A stretch of 64,000 bases of DNA from NCBI GenBank assembly GCA_033977485.1, contig CM066997.1, positions 74,866,634-74,930,633 on the forward strand, given 5' to 3'. Source of the DNA: Hydrangea macrophylla. Lineage: Eukaryota > Streptophyta > Magnoliopsida > Cornales > Hydrangeaceae. The stretch's first letter is position 1; each line of letters begins with the position of its first letter. The translations under genes were made by a program, and so were the position numbers. This document shows positions 1 to 11,203 of the stretch, in pieces. A model generated the notes under the pieces. It did no database searches. It saw only the letters and a program-made list of their open reading frames with translations, and was not told where the DNA came from.

Positions 1-3000
1 GTCCTGGCGCTTTCCCTCAATAGTGTCCTGGGAAGGATCCCAAGAAGCACACTTCAGGGAAAACTAGAACTTCCTCACGCAATCCTAGAGACAAAGACTC
101 GCCACCTAATTTTTATCAAAAATTAGGAAACCCAAGTTTGACTCGCCAAAAATTGAATAAGGTTACTTGCCCTTCATTACCAGAAACTAGGTTCGGGGGT
201 CTTGGTACGAGAGGGAAAGGAGCCCAAGCAGGACTAAAGCACCCCCTCCTCGCCCTAGCGAATGGTAGGCTTTGATTCAAATATCCTTGTTCTTAATTCA
301 TAATTGATGTTGTTTCCTCAAATATACTATATAATATATACATGTCAAAAGGGAACATGTAAGGAAAATCATGTCAAGAAATTAAATCAAGTAGAAATCA
401 GATGCACATGCAATACAAGATAGAGGTATACTTACAGTGGCTAGTCCTGCCCGGGATTAATGCAAATAAAGGAAACATGTCATGATATGCAAAAGGGAAC
501 AAGAAGACTTACATTGGGATGACTCAAGCGGACTCGCAAAAGCAAAAAGAAGTAGAAACGTGTAATGCAATCATGAAACAATCCTAGATAAGATGTCTTT
601 AACAAATAAGCATATAAACGGAGACTATCCTAAAGCAATTGTGTTGTTGAAAACAAAGTTGTAAACCTAGAAAAATTCTAAGAGAAAGGATAGAGAAGGT
701 ACATGATACATGGGCACTAAGCCACATGTAGACGAGGCAAGATCATAAATTGAAGTCCGGATCTACGGCATTCAATTCTCTGCACTAAAGCACCAAAGAA
801 TATCCAAGCATTGCGAAAACACAAGCAAATATATGACATGCATGAAAAGCAAGTGGAAAATGCCATCAATCAAATTTCCAGATTCAACTACCTCTAATGA
901 ATCCTATCAAAAGTGATCTTAAACATGAGCTGGGTTAAAACCCTTTTACAGAATGTTAGATAAATGTCTTAGGGAACTTCCCCAAAAAGTAGAACCTCTT
1001 TACCATTTTTGTAGTGAGAAAAATAAGAGTTTTGGGAACATTGGATCAGGACTGTCCACTGTTCTTGTAAAAATCATAATTAATTCTACAAATATCATGT
1101 GAAGCTCTATTTGGTTTCAAAATAAAAATATTTCATTGTAGTTTATGAAAAAAATAATTCCATGGACATGTCATGACCTTAAGGTTTCTGAAAAAGTATT
1201 TTAAACAGACTCTGTTATTCTGGAAGTTTGGTATCATTTGACAAAAGAATGCAAAACCATAATAGAAGCATAATAGAAGTTTATGAATCATGTTAGTCAA
1301 GTAGATATAAGCTCTTTATCTCTCATCCAATTATCCAAGATGATTTCTAAACCAAGTTTTATTCATCAATTGTTGTTGAGTGATCAAGGTATGACCATTT
1401 TGTATACATAATCATAATTATAGTTAAACTTAGAAAATTCTAGAATAGTAGTACCAACTTCAAATGCTTAGAAAACGATCTTAACTCAATCGTATGCTCA
1501 CGATTTTACATCGGCATATAGATATATGTGTTAGGAATCATCCCCAAAAAGCGGAACATCGATAACTATTATATATTTTCTGAAATTCAAGCACAAAGAG
1601 ACTATGTTCAAATCTGTCAACCGATTTCTCAACAATTTCTAAAAATAGCATATGGACCCTAGAAGCTCTCAAAACGGACCGGATGAAAGCTAATTCATCA
1701 AAGTTTACCCAGAAAATTTGAAATCCATCAAACTATGGCTTTTGATGTGCCAAATCTCATGGACAAAACCTATCTATTTTGCTGAATTTTCATCTAGTTC
1801 ATTTTAAAGTGTGAGGAAAACATCTTAGGTGTTGATTGAAGCTTATTAGAGAGATCAAATTCATAGATCTACTTGACTATCATGATTTTCAATTAATTTA
1901 GCCCTCAAGTTCTATGTAGAACTTTAGATCATGGATCAAAGGGACTTACAAATATCATATTGGGGATGAAATTCAATATGAATTCTAGGTAATAGAGATT
2001 ATCAAGAGATGGGTACGAACATAGGAATCATCCCTCTCATAGATCATACTTCTAAACCATCATAGAATTCAAAATAGAAACATAGATATAATCATGTATG
2101 CTTGAATCTAAACTAAAATTGAAGAATGAAATCAAAATTGAAAATCAAAGTGAAAAACAATCTTTGATTATGAATTATCAATTAAAATCAAAAGAGATTC
2201 GGATCTAGCTATGTGAGTGTGTGAAGAACAAGAGATGAAGAAGATGAGTGTTCTACAAATAAAGTAAAATTAAGCTAGATCCAAATCTTATAGATCTATA
2301 CATATATAGAATAGGAATTAGAGATGAATTATAGTGTTTACCTCTTGGAGGATTCTCAATTATATAACCAAAGTTGAATTAAAGATCTTCTTCTTCAAGT
2401 GTTCTTCAAGCTTTTCAAGTATTCATCCATGGAAGTTAAGGCAGGAAATTGATGTTCAAATCATGATCTAATTACCCTAAGATTAGCTTTCTAAACTTCA
2501 ATTCATAATTCTCTCTCTCTCTCTAGAATTCTCTCTTAATTCAAAGCATATTCTTAGTGTACTTGTATCTCTTTTGTATATTCTAAGTGTACTCTCCTAT
2601 AGGTACTCCAAGATACTTCAAGATGATCTAAGATGATCTCATATGAGATGCAGGAGATCTTATATAGAGTTTTGATGACTTAAGGCTTAAGTTATAGGGT
2701 TAAAACAGGATTTCAAGAGAGTAGAAAAGGGTTAAAATGGTCATTTCAGTGCTTAAACGTAATTTCTAGGCAATTTCCTCTTAGTGGGAACCTTCCAGAA
2801 GAGTCTGGAACTAGAAAAATGCAACAGAGAACACCTTTCCTATGTGGCAGTTATGGTGGGACCCACCACTTCACAACCCAAAACTGACACCTATTTTTTT
2901 TGTTCCTCTGGTCACCCATAAGCCCTGTTTCAAAAATTACGCGTACTGCTTTTCTAGATTTTTGTAAAAATGCTTTTTGGTGTCCAAAATTGTCCAGTTA

Positions 3001-3348
3001 CTTACCGTTGGAAAGCTGTCAGACCAAATTTCAGTATAAAAATATTCTCAAATATTCTCAGAGGTTTTGAAATAGAAATTGAAGTCCAATTGAAGCCCGG
3101 AAGTCCTCCGAAACTTTTGTCATCTTTCTGAAATCAATCGACGTCTTTTTTAAAAATTGCTTTCAAATGTGCGTCAATTTTGAACTTTTCTTTAAAATTG
3201 AATCTCTGGATACCTAGAATACTACGTTTAGAAAACTTAATGTTCATCTAACCCTAAATGAATATGAATTATGAGAGACGATTTTGACAAAATCAGGATT
3301 TATCCATAAAAAAAGGGCTTTTCTAAGCTTGAAGTCACTTTCAGAAGT
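1..3348 (-). repeat. Diverged Tat/Ogre-type LTR fragment
   Basis: No gene is visible here. The block at 160-260 (a lone 'ggtacgagag' with flanking 'cttgcccttcat' and 'ggactaaagca') aligns with the start of the three Tat LTRs further right (29240-29340, 41050-41150, 46850-46950) at roughly 70% by eye. The same order of landmarks follows: an A-rich middle, a CT-rich tract at 2512-2525, and a TATA-like 'cttatatag' near 2659 that reads as a TATA box on the minus strand. It is too diverged to be the LTR partner of any of the three right-hand LTRs. The outer end lies outside the window or within its first bases. The right side is cut by the chromovirus-like element. Confidence 0.5.
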
Positions 3349-4878
3349 TAGAGAAAAATAACCGCATTGTCATCTAATCAAACCAACAAACACCACGATA
3401 GGGAGGATGCTAATCATAGAACATATCTTATTAACATAATCAGAGGCTACAGCGGAAGCTATAAAAGGTATGAAAGCAACAGATGCCCAAGTACCAATTA
3501 TAAAAGTCTACTAAAACTATTACAACAGCTGGCTTATAGTCTTAGGCCTATAACAACAACAACAGCAGTACAAAAGATATACCAACTAACTATTACAAAG
3601 CTGCACGTCTTCGTCTTTAAGCCTTTAGCTCCACGTCCGGCGAAACATCGGCCTTCCGTCCTCAAGTCCTGCGAAGCTCTAGACATTGGAATGTCCAGGG
3701 CACAAACGCCATCAGCTTTGGATACAAAGCTGAGTGAGTACATTAAACAACACTCCTCGCCGTTATTGTTCAGCATCTTAAAATGCGGTAAATCTCTTAA
3801 CAATGACGTCACTCACGGACATAGCAAAGGTCTCATTAAACTATGCATTAATCAAAGGTAACAGGAATAACAGGAAGCATAGTAATGACAAAGACAAGGA
3901 TCATGGTATAATATCTTATCACATATTCATCAAATCCATGCATGTAACCCATGCATCCATCCCATGCATATACCTTTACGTCGGGACGCTGAATCCACGA
4001 CTGAACAATCTTCTTCCTAACCATTCTCATATTCATATCCATACTCATATTCATATCCATATCCATTTCTGTATCCGTACGTTGATACCATAATCCAAAT
4101 CCGTATCCATACATAGATACCATAATACCAGTCGGAATCACCCGACTAGGCAGTTGGTCCTACAATCCCTTGATAGGGTTACCGGTCGTCTACACGGTAC
4201 CACCTATCTGTAAATGATGGAAGCGGCACAACGGACGTCTTCTACGCTGTGTATATTCTCACTGGTCGACTACACGGTGAAAATACATTAGGGCACTAGC
4301 CGGACGTAATCGTCAACGGTACACTGGACGTCTTCAACAGTGCATACGCATTACTGGGCGTCTTCAACAGCAAGAGGCGTACTAGGAACTCTAACCGTCC
4401 CACGTCCACCCGACTCGTCAGTCGTTGATCCTATGGATCCAAAGTACACATATCTCATATTCCACATAAGTCACATGTCCCATTTCTCATCAGCTTCTCT
4501 TGCCTCCTCACATCACTATCCCATGCATGCTGACACATGTTGTGAAATGCTCATATACTAAATACTAGAAATACCACATGCTCTGTATTAATCATATCTA
4601 CTGATTATTGATTATTAACATGTAGTTGTATTCCGTTCTACTATTCAGTTTGACAATAATATATGGCAGTTACTTAACCATTAGAGCATCTCATATCGAC
4701 AGTAAATAATAAACAGTTCATCTTATAACGTTAACATAAACATCATATAAGGCTTACGTAGTATCATGTTGACTAAGCACATATCCAATATCACATATGG
4801 TACAGCCATTAACAGCTTGGGTACATTACAATCAGCTCATAACATATAATAATAGATAAACAACATTCTGCTCTTACT

Positions 4879-5023
4879 CAATCGATTGGAAATAATGTCA
4901 ATCGATTGGACTTATGTCAATCGATTGGGATCATGTCAATCGATTGGACTTATGTCAATCGATTGGGAATATGTTAATCGATTGGAAAATTATTCAATCG
5001 ATTGGTCTTATGTCAATCGATTG
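4879..5023. promoter_or_regulatory. CAATCGATTG palindrome array 1, left LTR
   Basis: Eight copies of the 10-bp perfect palindrome CAATCGATTG (one is TAATCGATTG), spaced about 20 bp and joined by short variable linkers such as 'gacttatgt'. In LTR orientation they lie about 430-570 bp downstream of the TATA box, in R/U5. The homologous array in the right LTR is at 10385-10529, where the last copy has changed to CAATCGATTA. Function is unknown; a dimeric DNA-binding protein site is an inference. Confidence 0.7.
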
Positions 5024-5449
5024 AACTCTGTCTTCTTCCTCAAAACTGCTGGGTTTATTATAAAAACGTTGGGGTCCTCTTTCCTCCTCATGCACGTTAT
5101 TATACACACATAAACATCACAAAACAAACCTCTTTGAGTGAGTTAATAAACTCACCTCTCCCAGTGATCCGTTGACGGCGTCCCGAGCTCCGCGGCGGCG
5201 GCCATGGTGGTTCTCTTTCCTCTCTCTCTCTTCTCTGCTCTCTCTTCCTCTGTCCGTCTCTGTTCTCTCTCTGTCCTCCTCTTCTTCTTCTTCTTATTCT
5301 TCTTCTCCTTCTCCTCTCTAACCCGAGAGTGTGTGTGTATATATATATAATATATATATATGTGTGTGTGTATATATAAGAGTATATATCTCTCTCTCTC
5401 TCTCCCAAACACACACACAAGCAAACATATATATGTATAAGGGGAGGGG

Positions 5450-5458
5450 TATATATAG
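5450..5458 (-). promoter_or_regulatory. LTR TATA box, left chromovirus-like LTR
   Basis: Minus strand reads CTATATATACC between two GGGGAGGG-type blocks. It lies about 250 bp from the LTR start, as expected for U3. The equivalent in the right LTR is at 10953-10960. No experimental start site is known. Confidence 0.55.
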
Positions 5459-5516
5459 GGGAGGGAAACAATCACAACCACACAAAACCAACGAGGTGGC
5501 CAACTCCAGCTACTTC

Positions 5517-5632
5517 CAATCGATTGATACCAGGTGTCAATCGATTGGTGTTAGGTCGGCAGGATACCAATCGATTGGTAAAACATCCAATCGATTGACA
5601 TGTCAATCGATTGAGATAAGTTCAATCGATTG
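5517..5632. promoter_or_regulatory. CAATCGATTG palindrome array 2, left LTR (U3)
   Basis: Six perfect CAATCGATTG palindromes in 116 bp. On the minus strand they lie about 60-180 bp upstream of the TATA box, the usual place for LTR enhancer elements. The right LTR carries the same six at 11020-11135. Confidence 0.7.
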
Positions 5633-5700
5633 AACACACAACCTCTCCAAAGGCTAAGAAAGGTACTAGGGATCTATACCTAAAAATACGGGGTATTACA

Positions 5701-6980
5701 TCATCCACCACTCATCAAAAGATTTCGTCCTCGAAATCTAAAGCAGTAGCCCCTAAAATAAAAGAAAACCATCTCGGAAGACATACTCTAAAATGCTCAA
5801 GTTCTCGTTTTACATAAACGATTACATCCGCGGCCAATGGGTTAAAGTTCTAGACACGCGATACGAAAATATCAAAGATCTATGAGTACTAGGGTGACAG
5901 CTACCAATCCTTGGGTTAGCTATATGAAAATTCGTATGTCGAACTTCGAGATAAGGTTCTAGGTAGCACCATCTAATCATCTCACAAGTCTGAAACGACT
6001 AGTCCCCAAACATACAAGGTTCCTCCCTCAGGTCAAACTCCACGGTGTAAGGGTTCTATTGGTCATGTGTTCTAATCACATCTAAGTCGTAGAAGAGCGT
6101 TGTCGTCTACTCCTATCTTCAAAGGTACTTCATACTGTGCTGATGATGCTCTGTATTATATCATCTGTTGGCTGTCTCCCATCTCTAGACTTTTTGTCAT
6201 GATCGTTGGCGTCCTCAGTCGGTCTTTTGTTGCACACGACATCCTTGTTAACTCCCGTGTTATTGTCGTCGTCCCTTAGGATATTGATTTGAAAGCATTC
6301 GTGACTCTAATATCGTAACTGGTGATTTAAACTTCCTCATGTATCTCCATATTCCCACGTACTATTGATATAATCATCTCTCGAGGTCGTACCATCCATT
6401 AAATACTCGTTCTGCTTCCACGTATTCCCTAAATAGGTTAGGCAGAGCTACATACTGATTTTCATGAGTCGTTCTATTATATTATCTCGACTGGGTGAAA
6501 GCAACATGCAATCGGTGTTGAAAAGGATCCTTCTATGATACTCTTTGTAATTCTGGTATTGTCTCTACGTTACTCGTGTCTCTTCCCGTATACTCGCAAT
6601 CTCCTAGTTCGTCCTCCCTTGTCAAAGCTACATCTAAAGCAAATTTAGATTCCTCATCTCTAGTCTCTGTCCAACTTACCAACGGTTGGCGTAGTCTTCC
6701 GATAGGGAGGCAATTGACGTCATATAAGGATGCAATAGAAGTCATATGGGATGCAATTGATGTTATACAGGGATGCAAATGATGATATATCTATACTTGA
6801 ACTACTGTCGATCAGTGTCAAATGAATTGTTCCAGTAACTACAATTTACGGTGTAGGCTAATCCTCTTACAATCAAATCAAATGGATGTAAAACTTCCTA
6901 CAATATCAGGATTGTATGTAATACATGATGTAGGTGCTGAGTATTGTACCTTCTGTCTATCGTCCTTGTCTAAGTTGAGA
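5701..6980 (-). other. Internal 3' part of the chromovirus-like element, no intact gene
   Basis: Directly next to the LTR, the minus strand carries 'ttcgaggacgaaatcttt' (about 5715-5740), matching the end of pol in chromoviruses and the area of the polypurine tract. The rest to 6980 shows no RT or integrase motif in any frame and has many stops. Minus-strand residues near 6780-6830 weakly resemble a protease start. A degenerate repeat of about 22 bp around 'gatgcaattga' occurs three times at 6710-6785. I read this as the remains of a pol region lost by deletion. Confidence 0.5.
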
Positions 6981-8099
6981 TCAATCATTTGTTCGACAGG
7001 TTTTTCCTCTTGGTACTTGTTGCAACGGAACATTATGTTGCATCTCTAGTTCTGGACAAAACTTACGGACATGGCCAAATTTACCACAGTTGAAACATCG
7101 TATCCCTCGTCCATTAGATTTCCTTGATGTTCTGCATTCTTGGGAATGGTGTCCAGGTACTCCACAATTGTAGCAGATATCCCGTTCTCTGTGCTGTGTT
7201 GGGGTCGTCACGGGTTTTGATTCGTTCTTGTCGGTCTCAAATCTCTTGCGCTTTTGGCGGTTGCCTATGTAATTTCTTTCTATGTTTCCTTGTTGAACTT
7301 GGTTAGCAGCCAACACAACCTGACTATCTCTTCCTCTCTAATCTGTTAGGAGAATCTGATCGTACTCTGGAAATATTTTATCAAAGTATGGTTTTTCACT
7401 AATCTGGGTATCGTCTTCTAGCTTCGTTGCCATTTCTACCAGAGCTTCGAAAGATTGATCTAAATGTCCTATAGTCATATGACGAATATGTGGAACTAAT
7501 CCTTGATGATATCTCTTGATCTTCCTTCTTAGTGTATCGATCATATGCGGTGCAAATCGTGACAGCCTCTCGAATTGAGTTGTATATTCTGGCACTGTAA
7601 AACTACCTTGGATTAATTGTATGAACTCCATTTCCCTTTTGTTCTTCTCGGATTCTGGGAAGTACTTCTCTAGAAATCGAGTCTTGAATGATTTCCAAGT
7701 CATCCTTCCTACAGCTTCTTCACCTATCGTAGCTTTCACTGCGTCCCACCAATCTGCTGCTGAGAATGTCAGTTGAAATACTGCCAAATGTCTTTTCTCA
7801 GTGTCAGTACATTCAAGTACTTCAAAAATTAATTCTATCTGGCGAATCCATTGCTCAACTTGCCATGCTCCTGTTAATCCGGTAAAGGTTCCTGGTTGAA
7901 GAGCACGAAATTCCTTTAGCAACTTAACTCTCGTTTGTCGTACTGGTGCTCCATTGCCGATGATACGATCTGCATGATTGATAACTTGTTCCATGCGACG
8001 GATGAAAACTCCAATCATTCCTGTTGGATCTATCTCAGGAGGTACTACATCAGATACTCCATTCAACTGGCCCGGGTTTCCTCGAGTCGTCCTAACCAT
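6981..8099 (-). pseudogene. Ty3/gypsy gag (capsid plus two zinc knuckles), one internal stop
   Basis: Gag packages the element RNA in a cytoplasmic particle. The N-terminal piece (8099-7338, 253 codons) has the retrotransposon gag fold signature: 'WVEQWIRQIE'-like and 'ADWWDAVK' motifs at about residues 85-125, 'FLEKYFPES' near 147, and 'YTTQFERLSRFAP' near 172. After one in-frame stop at 7338-7340 the same frame continues to two CX2CX4HX4C knuckles (CYNCGVPGHHSQEC and CFNCGKFGHVRKFC, about 7188 and 7110). Start chosen at ATG 8099, the first in frame, about 690 bp after the 5' LTR. The frame then ends where protease should follow. The single stop makes it a recent pseudogene or one that needs readthrough. 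Assignment to gag is firm; lineage is inferred from the LTR and gag style. Confidence 0.85.
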
Positions 8100-8772
8100 A
8101 ACGAGTGCTGGTAGGGTTCAGTGTCGCTACCTACAAATGAAAACTATTCGGTCAGACACATTCTATCTTACAGCTCAAGCAAGAACATGCGGTAACAAAT
8201 AGTACCACTATATAATACGATCACATTAAGCAATACGGATACCTCACATAAATAATAATAACCACAAGGTCAGTCTATCTACCAAGTGTACTCCAATATA
8301 TCTATGCTCAAGACACGGATTACGAAACTATAGGTTCTACACGTAACGTCAAATCTAAACATTCTATTTCCATTCTCAGGTTCCAGACTACGAGTACTGC
8401 TCAACTAACATGTGGCTTAAGGTAACAGGATAATCTTATCCTAAACCTCTTTCTATTTCTAGATCATATCGACTGTTCCGAGATTGCTTCGGGATTCGTC
8501 AGTGTCTAAAATCCAACGGTTCTATATTTAGGTTCTCCACCACCACAACTAACTCTCGATGCCTGTTCTTCGCTAACTCAGCTATCCACATCCTTATTGG
8601 TTCCAACAATTACTATCTTCCAAAGAAACATCCTCAGACAGATTCTTCCAACCTCTTATCTGTGTGACAAGATAACAGTTCTATCTCATCTCAGCTAATC
8701 CTCATGCTACCGATATTAACTTAGAATTCAGGTTCGAACACCAAAGACAAGCGGTTAACAACTAAAACCTAG
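8100..8772 (-). other. Leader between PBS and gag of the chromovirus-like element
   Basis: About 670 bp of untranslated leader between the primer binding site and the gag start. I see no conserved ORF or repeat in it. Confidence 0.5.
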
Positions 8773-8784
8773 GCTCTGATACCA
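8773..8784 (-). promoter_or_regulatory. Primer binding site, initiator tRNA-Met type
   Basis: Minus strand reads TGGTATCAGAGC, complementary to the 3' end of plant initiator tRNA-Met, seven bases from the inner LTR end (8792). This fixes the right-hand LTR as the 5' LTR and the element as minus-strand. Confidence 0.85.
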
Positions 8785-10384
8785 AAAATCCTGTCACACC
8801 CCGGAGCAGCATAAATAGAGAAAAATAAATTTCCTTTATGGGTCCATAGGGAATGACGGGTGAATAACCGCATTGTCATCTAATCAAACCAACAAACACC
8901 ACGATAGGGAGGATGCTAATGATAGAACATATCTTATTAACATAATCAGAGGCTACAGCGGAAGCTATAAAAGGTATGAAAGCAACAGATGCCCAAGTAC
9001 CAATTATAAAAGTCTACTAAAACTATTACAACAGCTGGCTTATAGTCTCAGGCCTATAACAACAACAACAGCAGTACAAAAGATATACCAACTAACTATT
9101 ACAAAGCGGCACGTCTTCGTCTTTAAGCCTTTAGCTCCACGTCCGGCGAAACATCGGCCTTCCGTCCTCAAGTCCTGCGAAGCTCTAGACATTGGAATGT
9201 CCAGGGCACAAACGCCATCAGCTTTGGATACAAAGCTGAGTGAGTACATTAAACAACACTCCTCGCCGTTATTGTTCAGCATCTTAAAATGCGGTTAATC
9301 TCTTAACAATGACGTCACTCACGGACATAGCAAAGGTCTCATTAAACTATGCATTAATCAAAGGTAACAGGAATAACAGGAAGCATAGTAATGACAAAGA
9401 CAAGGATCATGGTATAATATCTTATCACATATTCATCAAATCCATGCATGTAACCCATGCATCCATCCCATGCATATACCTTTACGTCGGGACGCTGAAT
9501 CCACGACTGAACAATCTTCTTACTAACCATTCTCATATTCATATCCATACTCATATTCATATCCATATCCATTTTTGTATCCGTACGTTGATACCATAAT
9601 CCAAATCCGTATCCATACATAGATACCATAATACCAGTCGAAATCACCCGACTAGGCAGTAGGTCCTACAATCCCTTGATAGGGTTACCGGTCGTCTACA
9701 CGGTACCACCTATCTGTAAACGATGGAAGCGGCACAACGGACGTCTTCTACGCTATGTATATTCTCACTGGTCGACTACACTGTGAAAATACATTAGGGC
9801 ACTAGCCGGACGTAATCATCAACGGTACACTGGACGTCTTCAACAGTGCATACGCATTACTGGACGTCTTCAACAGCAAGAGGCGTACTAGGAACTCTAA
9901 CCGTCCCACGTCCACCCGACTCGTCAGCCGTTGATCCTATGGATCCAAAGTACACATATCTCATATTCCACATAAGTCACATGTCCCATTTCTCATCAGC
10001 TTCTCTTGCCTCCTCACATCACTATCCCATGCATGCTGACACATGTTGTGAAATGCTCATATACTAAATACTAGAAATACCACATGCTCTGTATTAATCA
10101 TATCTACTGATTATTGATTATTAACATGTAGTTGTATTCCGTTCTACTATTCAGTTTGACAATAACATATGGCAGTTACTTAACCATTAGAGCATCTCAT
10201 ATCGACAGTAAATAATAAACAGTTCATCTTATAACATTAACATAAACATCATATAAGGCTTACGTAGTATCATGTTGACTAAGCACATATCCAATATCAT
10301 ATATGGTACAGCCATTAACAGCTTGGGTACATTACAATCAGCTCATAACATATAATAATAGATAAACAACATTCTGCTCTTACT

Positions 10385-10529
10385 CAATCGATTGGAAATA
10401 ATGTCAATCGATTGGACTTATGTCAATCGATTGGGATCATGTCAATCGATTGGACTTATGTCAATCGATTGGGAATATGTCAATCGATTGGAAAATTATT
10501 CAATCGATTGGTCTTATGTCAATCGATTA
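10385..10529. promoter_or_regulatory. CAATCGATTG palindrome array 1, right LTR
   Basis: Eight copies matching the left-LTR array at 4879-5023. The copy that is TAATCGATTG on the left is intact here, while the last copy (10520-10529) has decayed to CAATCGATTA. The variation is independent in the two LTRs, so the ancestral array probably had eight perfect units. Confidence 0.7.
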
Positions 10530-11019
10530 AACTCTGTCTTCTTCCTCAAAACTGCTGGGTTTATTATAAAAACGTTGGGGTCCTCTTTCCTCCTCATGCA
10601 CGTTATTATACACACATAAACATCACAAAACAACCTCTTTGAGTGAGTTAATAAACTCACCTCTCCCGGTGGTCCGTTGACGGCGTCCCGAGCTCCGCGG
10701 CGGCGGCCATGGTGGTTCTCTTTCCTCTCTCTCTCTTCTCTGCTCTCTCTTCCTCTGTCCGTCTCTGTTCTCTCTCTGTCCTCCTCTTCTTCTTCTTCTT
10801 CTTCTTCTTCTCCTTCTCCTCTCTAACCCGAGAGTGTGTGTGTATATATATATAATATATATATATGTGTGTGTGTATATATAAGAGTATATATCTCTCT
10901 CTCTCTCCCAAACACACACACAAGCAAACATATATATGTATAAGGGGAGGGGTATATATAGGGGAGGGAAACAATCACAACCACACAAAACCAACGAGGT
11001 GGCCAACTCCAGCTACTTC

Positions 11020-11135
11020 CAATCGATTGATACCAGGTGTCAATCGATTGGTGTTAGGTCGGCAGGATACCAATCGATTGGTAAAACATCCAATCGATTG
11101 ACATGTCAATCGATTGAGATAAGTTCAATCGATTG
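11020..11135. promoter_or_regulatory. CAATCGATTG palindrome array 2, right LTR (U3)
   Basis: Six perfect palindromes in the same order and spacing as 5517-5632, upstream of the minus-strand TATA box at 10953-10960. Confidence 0.7.
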
Positions 11136-11203
11136 AACACACAACCTCTCCAAAGGCTAAGAAAGGTACTAGGGATCTATACCTAAAAATACGGGGTATT
11201 ACA

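Larger units (their letters stand above)
3357..5700 (-). repeat. 3' LTR of the chromovirus-like element (truncated)
   Basis: Near-identical to 8863-11203. It ends at 5700 with '...cggggtattaca', the reverse complement of the TGTAATACCCCG start. The first 71 bases of the right copy (8792-8862) are missing. The last 12 bases left of the junction (3349-3360, 'tagagaaaaata') also occur in the right copy at 8816-8827, so the loss may be an internal deletion plus a terminal truncation. Contents: a Met-rich 'catattcatatcc' minisatellite (about 4026-4100), two CAATCGATTG arrays, CT and GT/TA microsatellites (5215-5420) and a minus-strand TATA box. Confidence 0.85.
3349..11203 (-). mobile_element. Gag-only chromovirus-like Ty3/gypsy element
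   Basis: Two direct repeats of about 2.34 kb (3357-5700 and 8863-11203, with the right copy starting at 8792) flank 3.1 kb of internal sequence. Read on the minus strand, each LTR starts TGTAATACCCCG, a start typical of chromoviruses such as Tekay/Del. An iMet-type PBS follows the 5' LTR, and the internal 3' end carries the usual 'ttcgaggacgaaat' stretch. Gag with two CCHC knuckles is recognisable, but RT, RNase H and integrase are absent. It therefore looks non-autonomous, moved by proteins from another copy. The LTRs differ at only scattered positions (about 1% by eye, not computed), so insertion was recent. No target duplication could be found because the left terminus is missing. Confidence 0.8.
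8792..11203 (-). repeat. 5' LTR of the chromovirus-like element (complete, 2412 bp)
   Basis: Begins 'tgtcacacc' at 8792 and ends 'ggtattaca' at 11203; on the minus strand this is TGTAATACC...GGTGTGACA, short inverted ends TGT...ACA. It contains the TATA box (10953-10960), CAATCGATTG arrays at 10385-10529 and 11020-11135, and CT/GT/TA microsatellites. Repeated 'ggacgtcttcaacag' motifs occur near 9832-9870. An antisense ORF at 8873-9298 is interrupted or extended differently in the other LTR and is not credible as a gene. Confidence 0.9.

Noticed and set aside
3367..3861. 164-codon plus-strand ORF, repeated at 8873-9298
   Set aside because: Lies antisense inside the LTR, is ended by a single-base difference in the other copy, and has no recognisable domain.
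3848..4141. Met/Asp-rich minus-strand ORF (also 9354-9647)
   Set aside because: Translation of a 'catattcatatcc' minisatellite in the LTR.
5100..5481. Arg/Glu-rich minus-strand ORFs (also 10623-11006)
   Set aside because: Produced by GA, GT and TA microsatellites; low complexity, no start-codon context or family.
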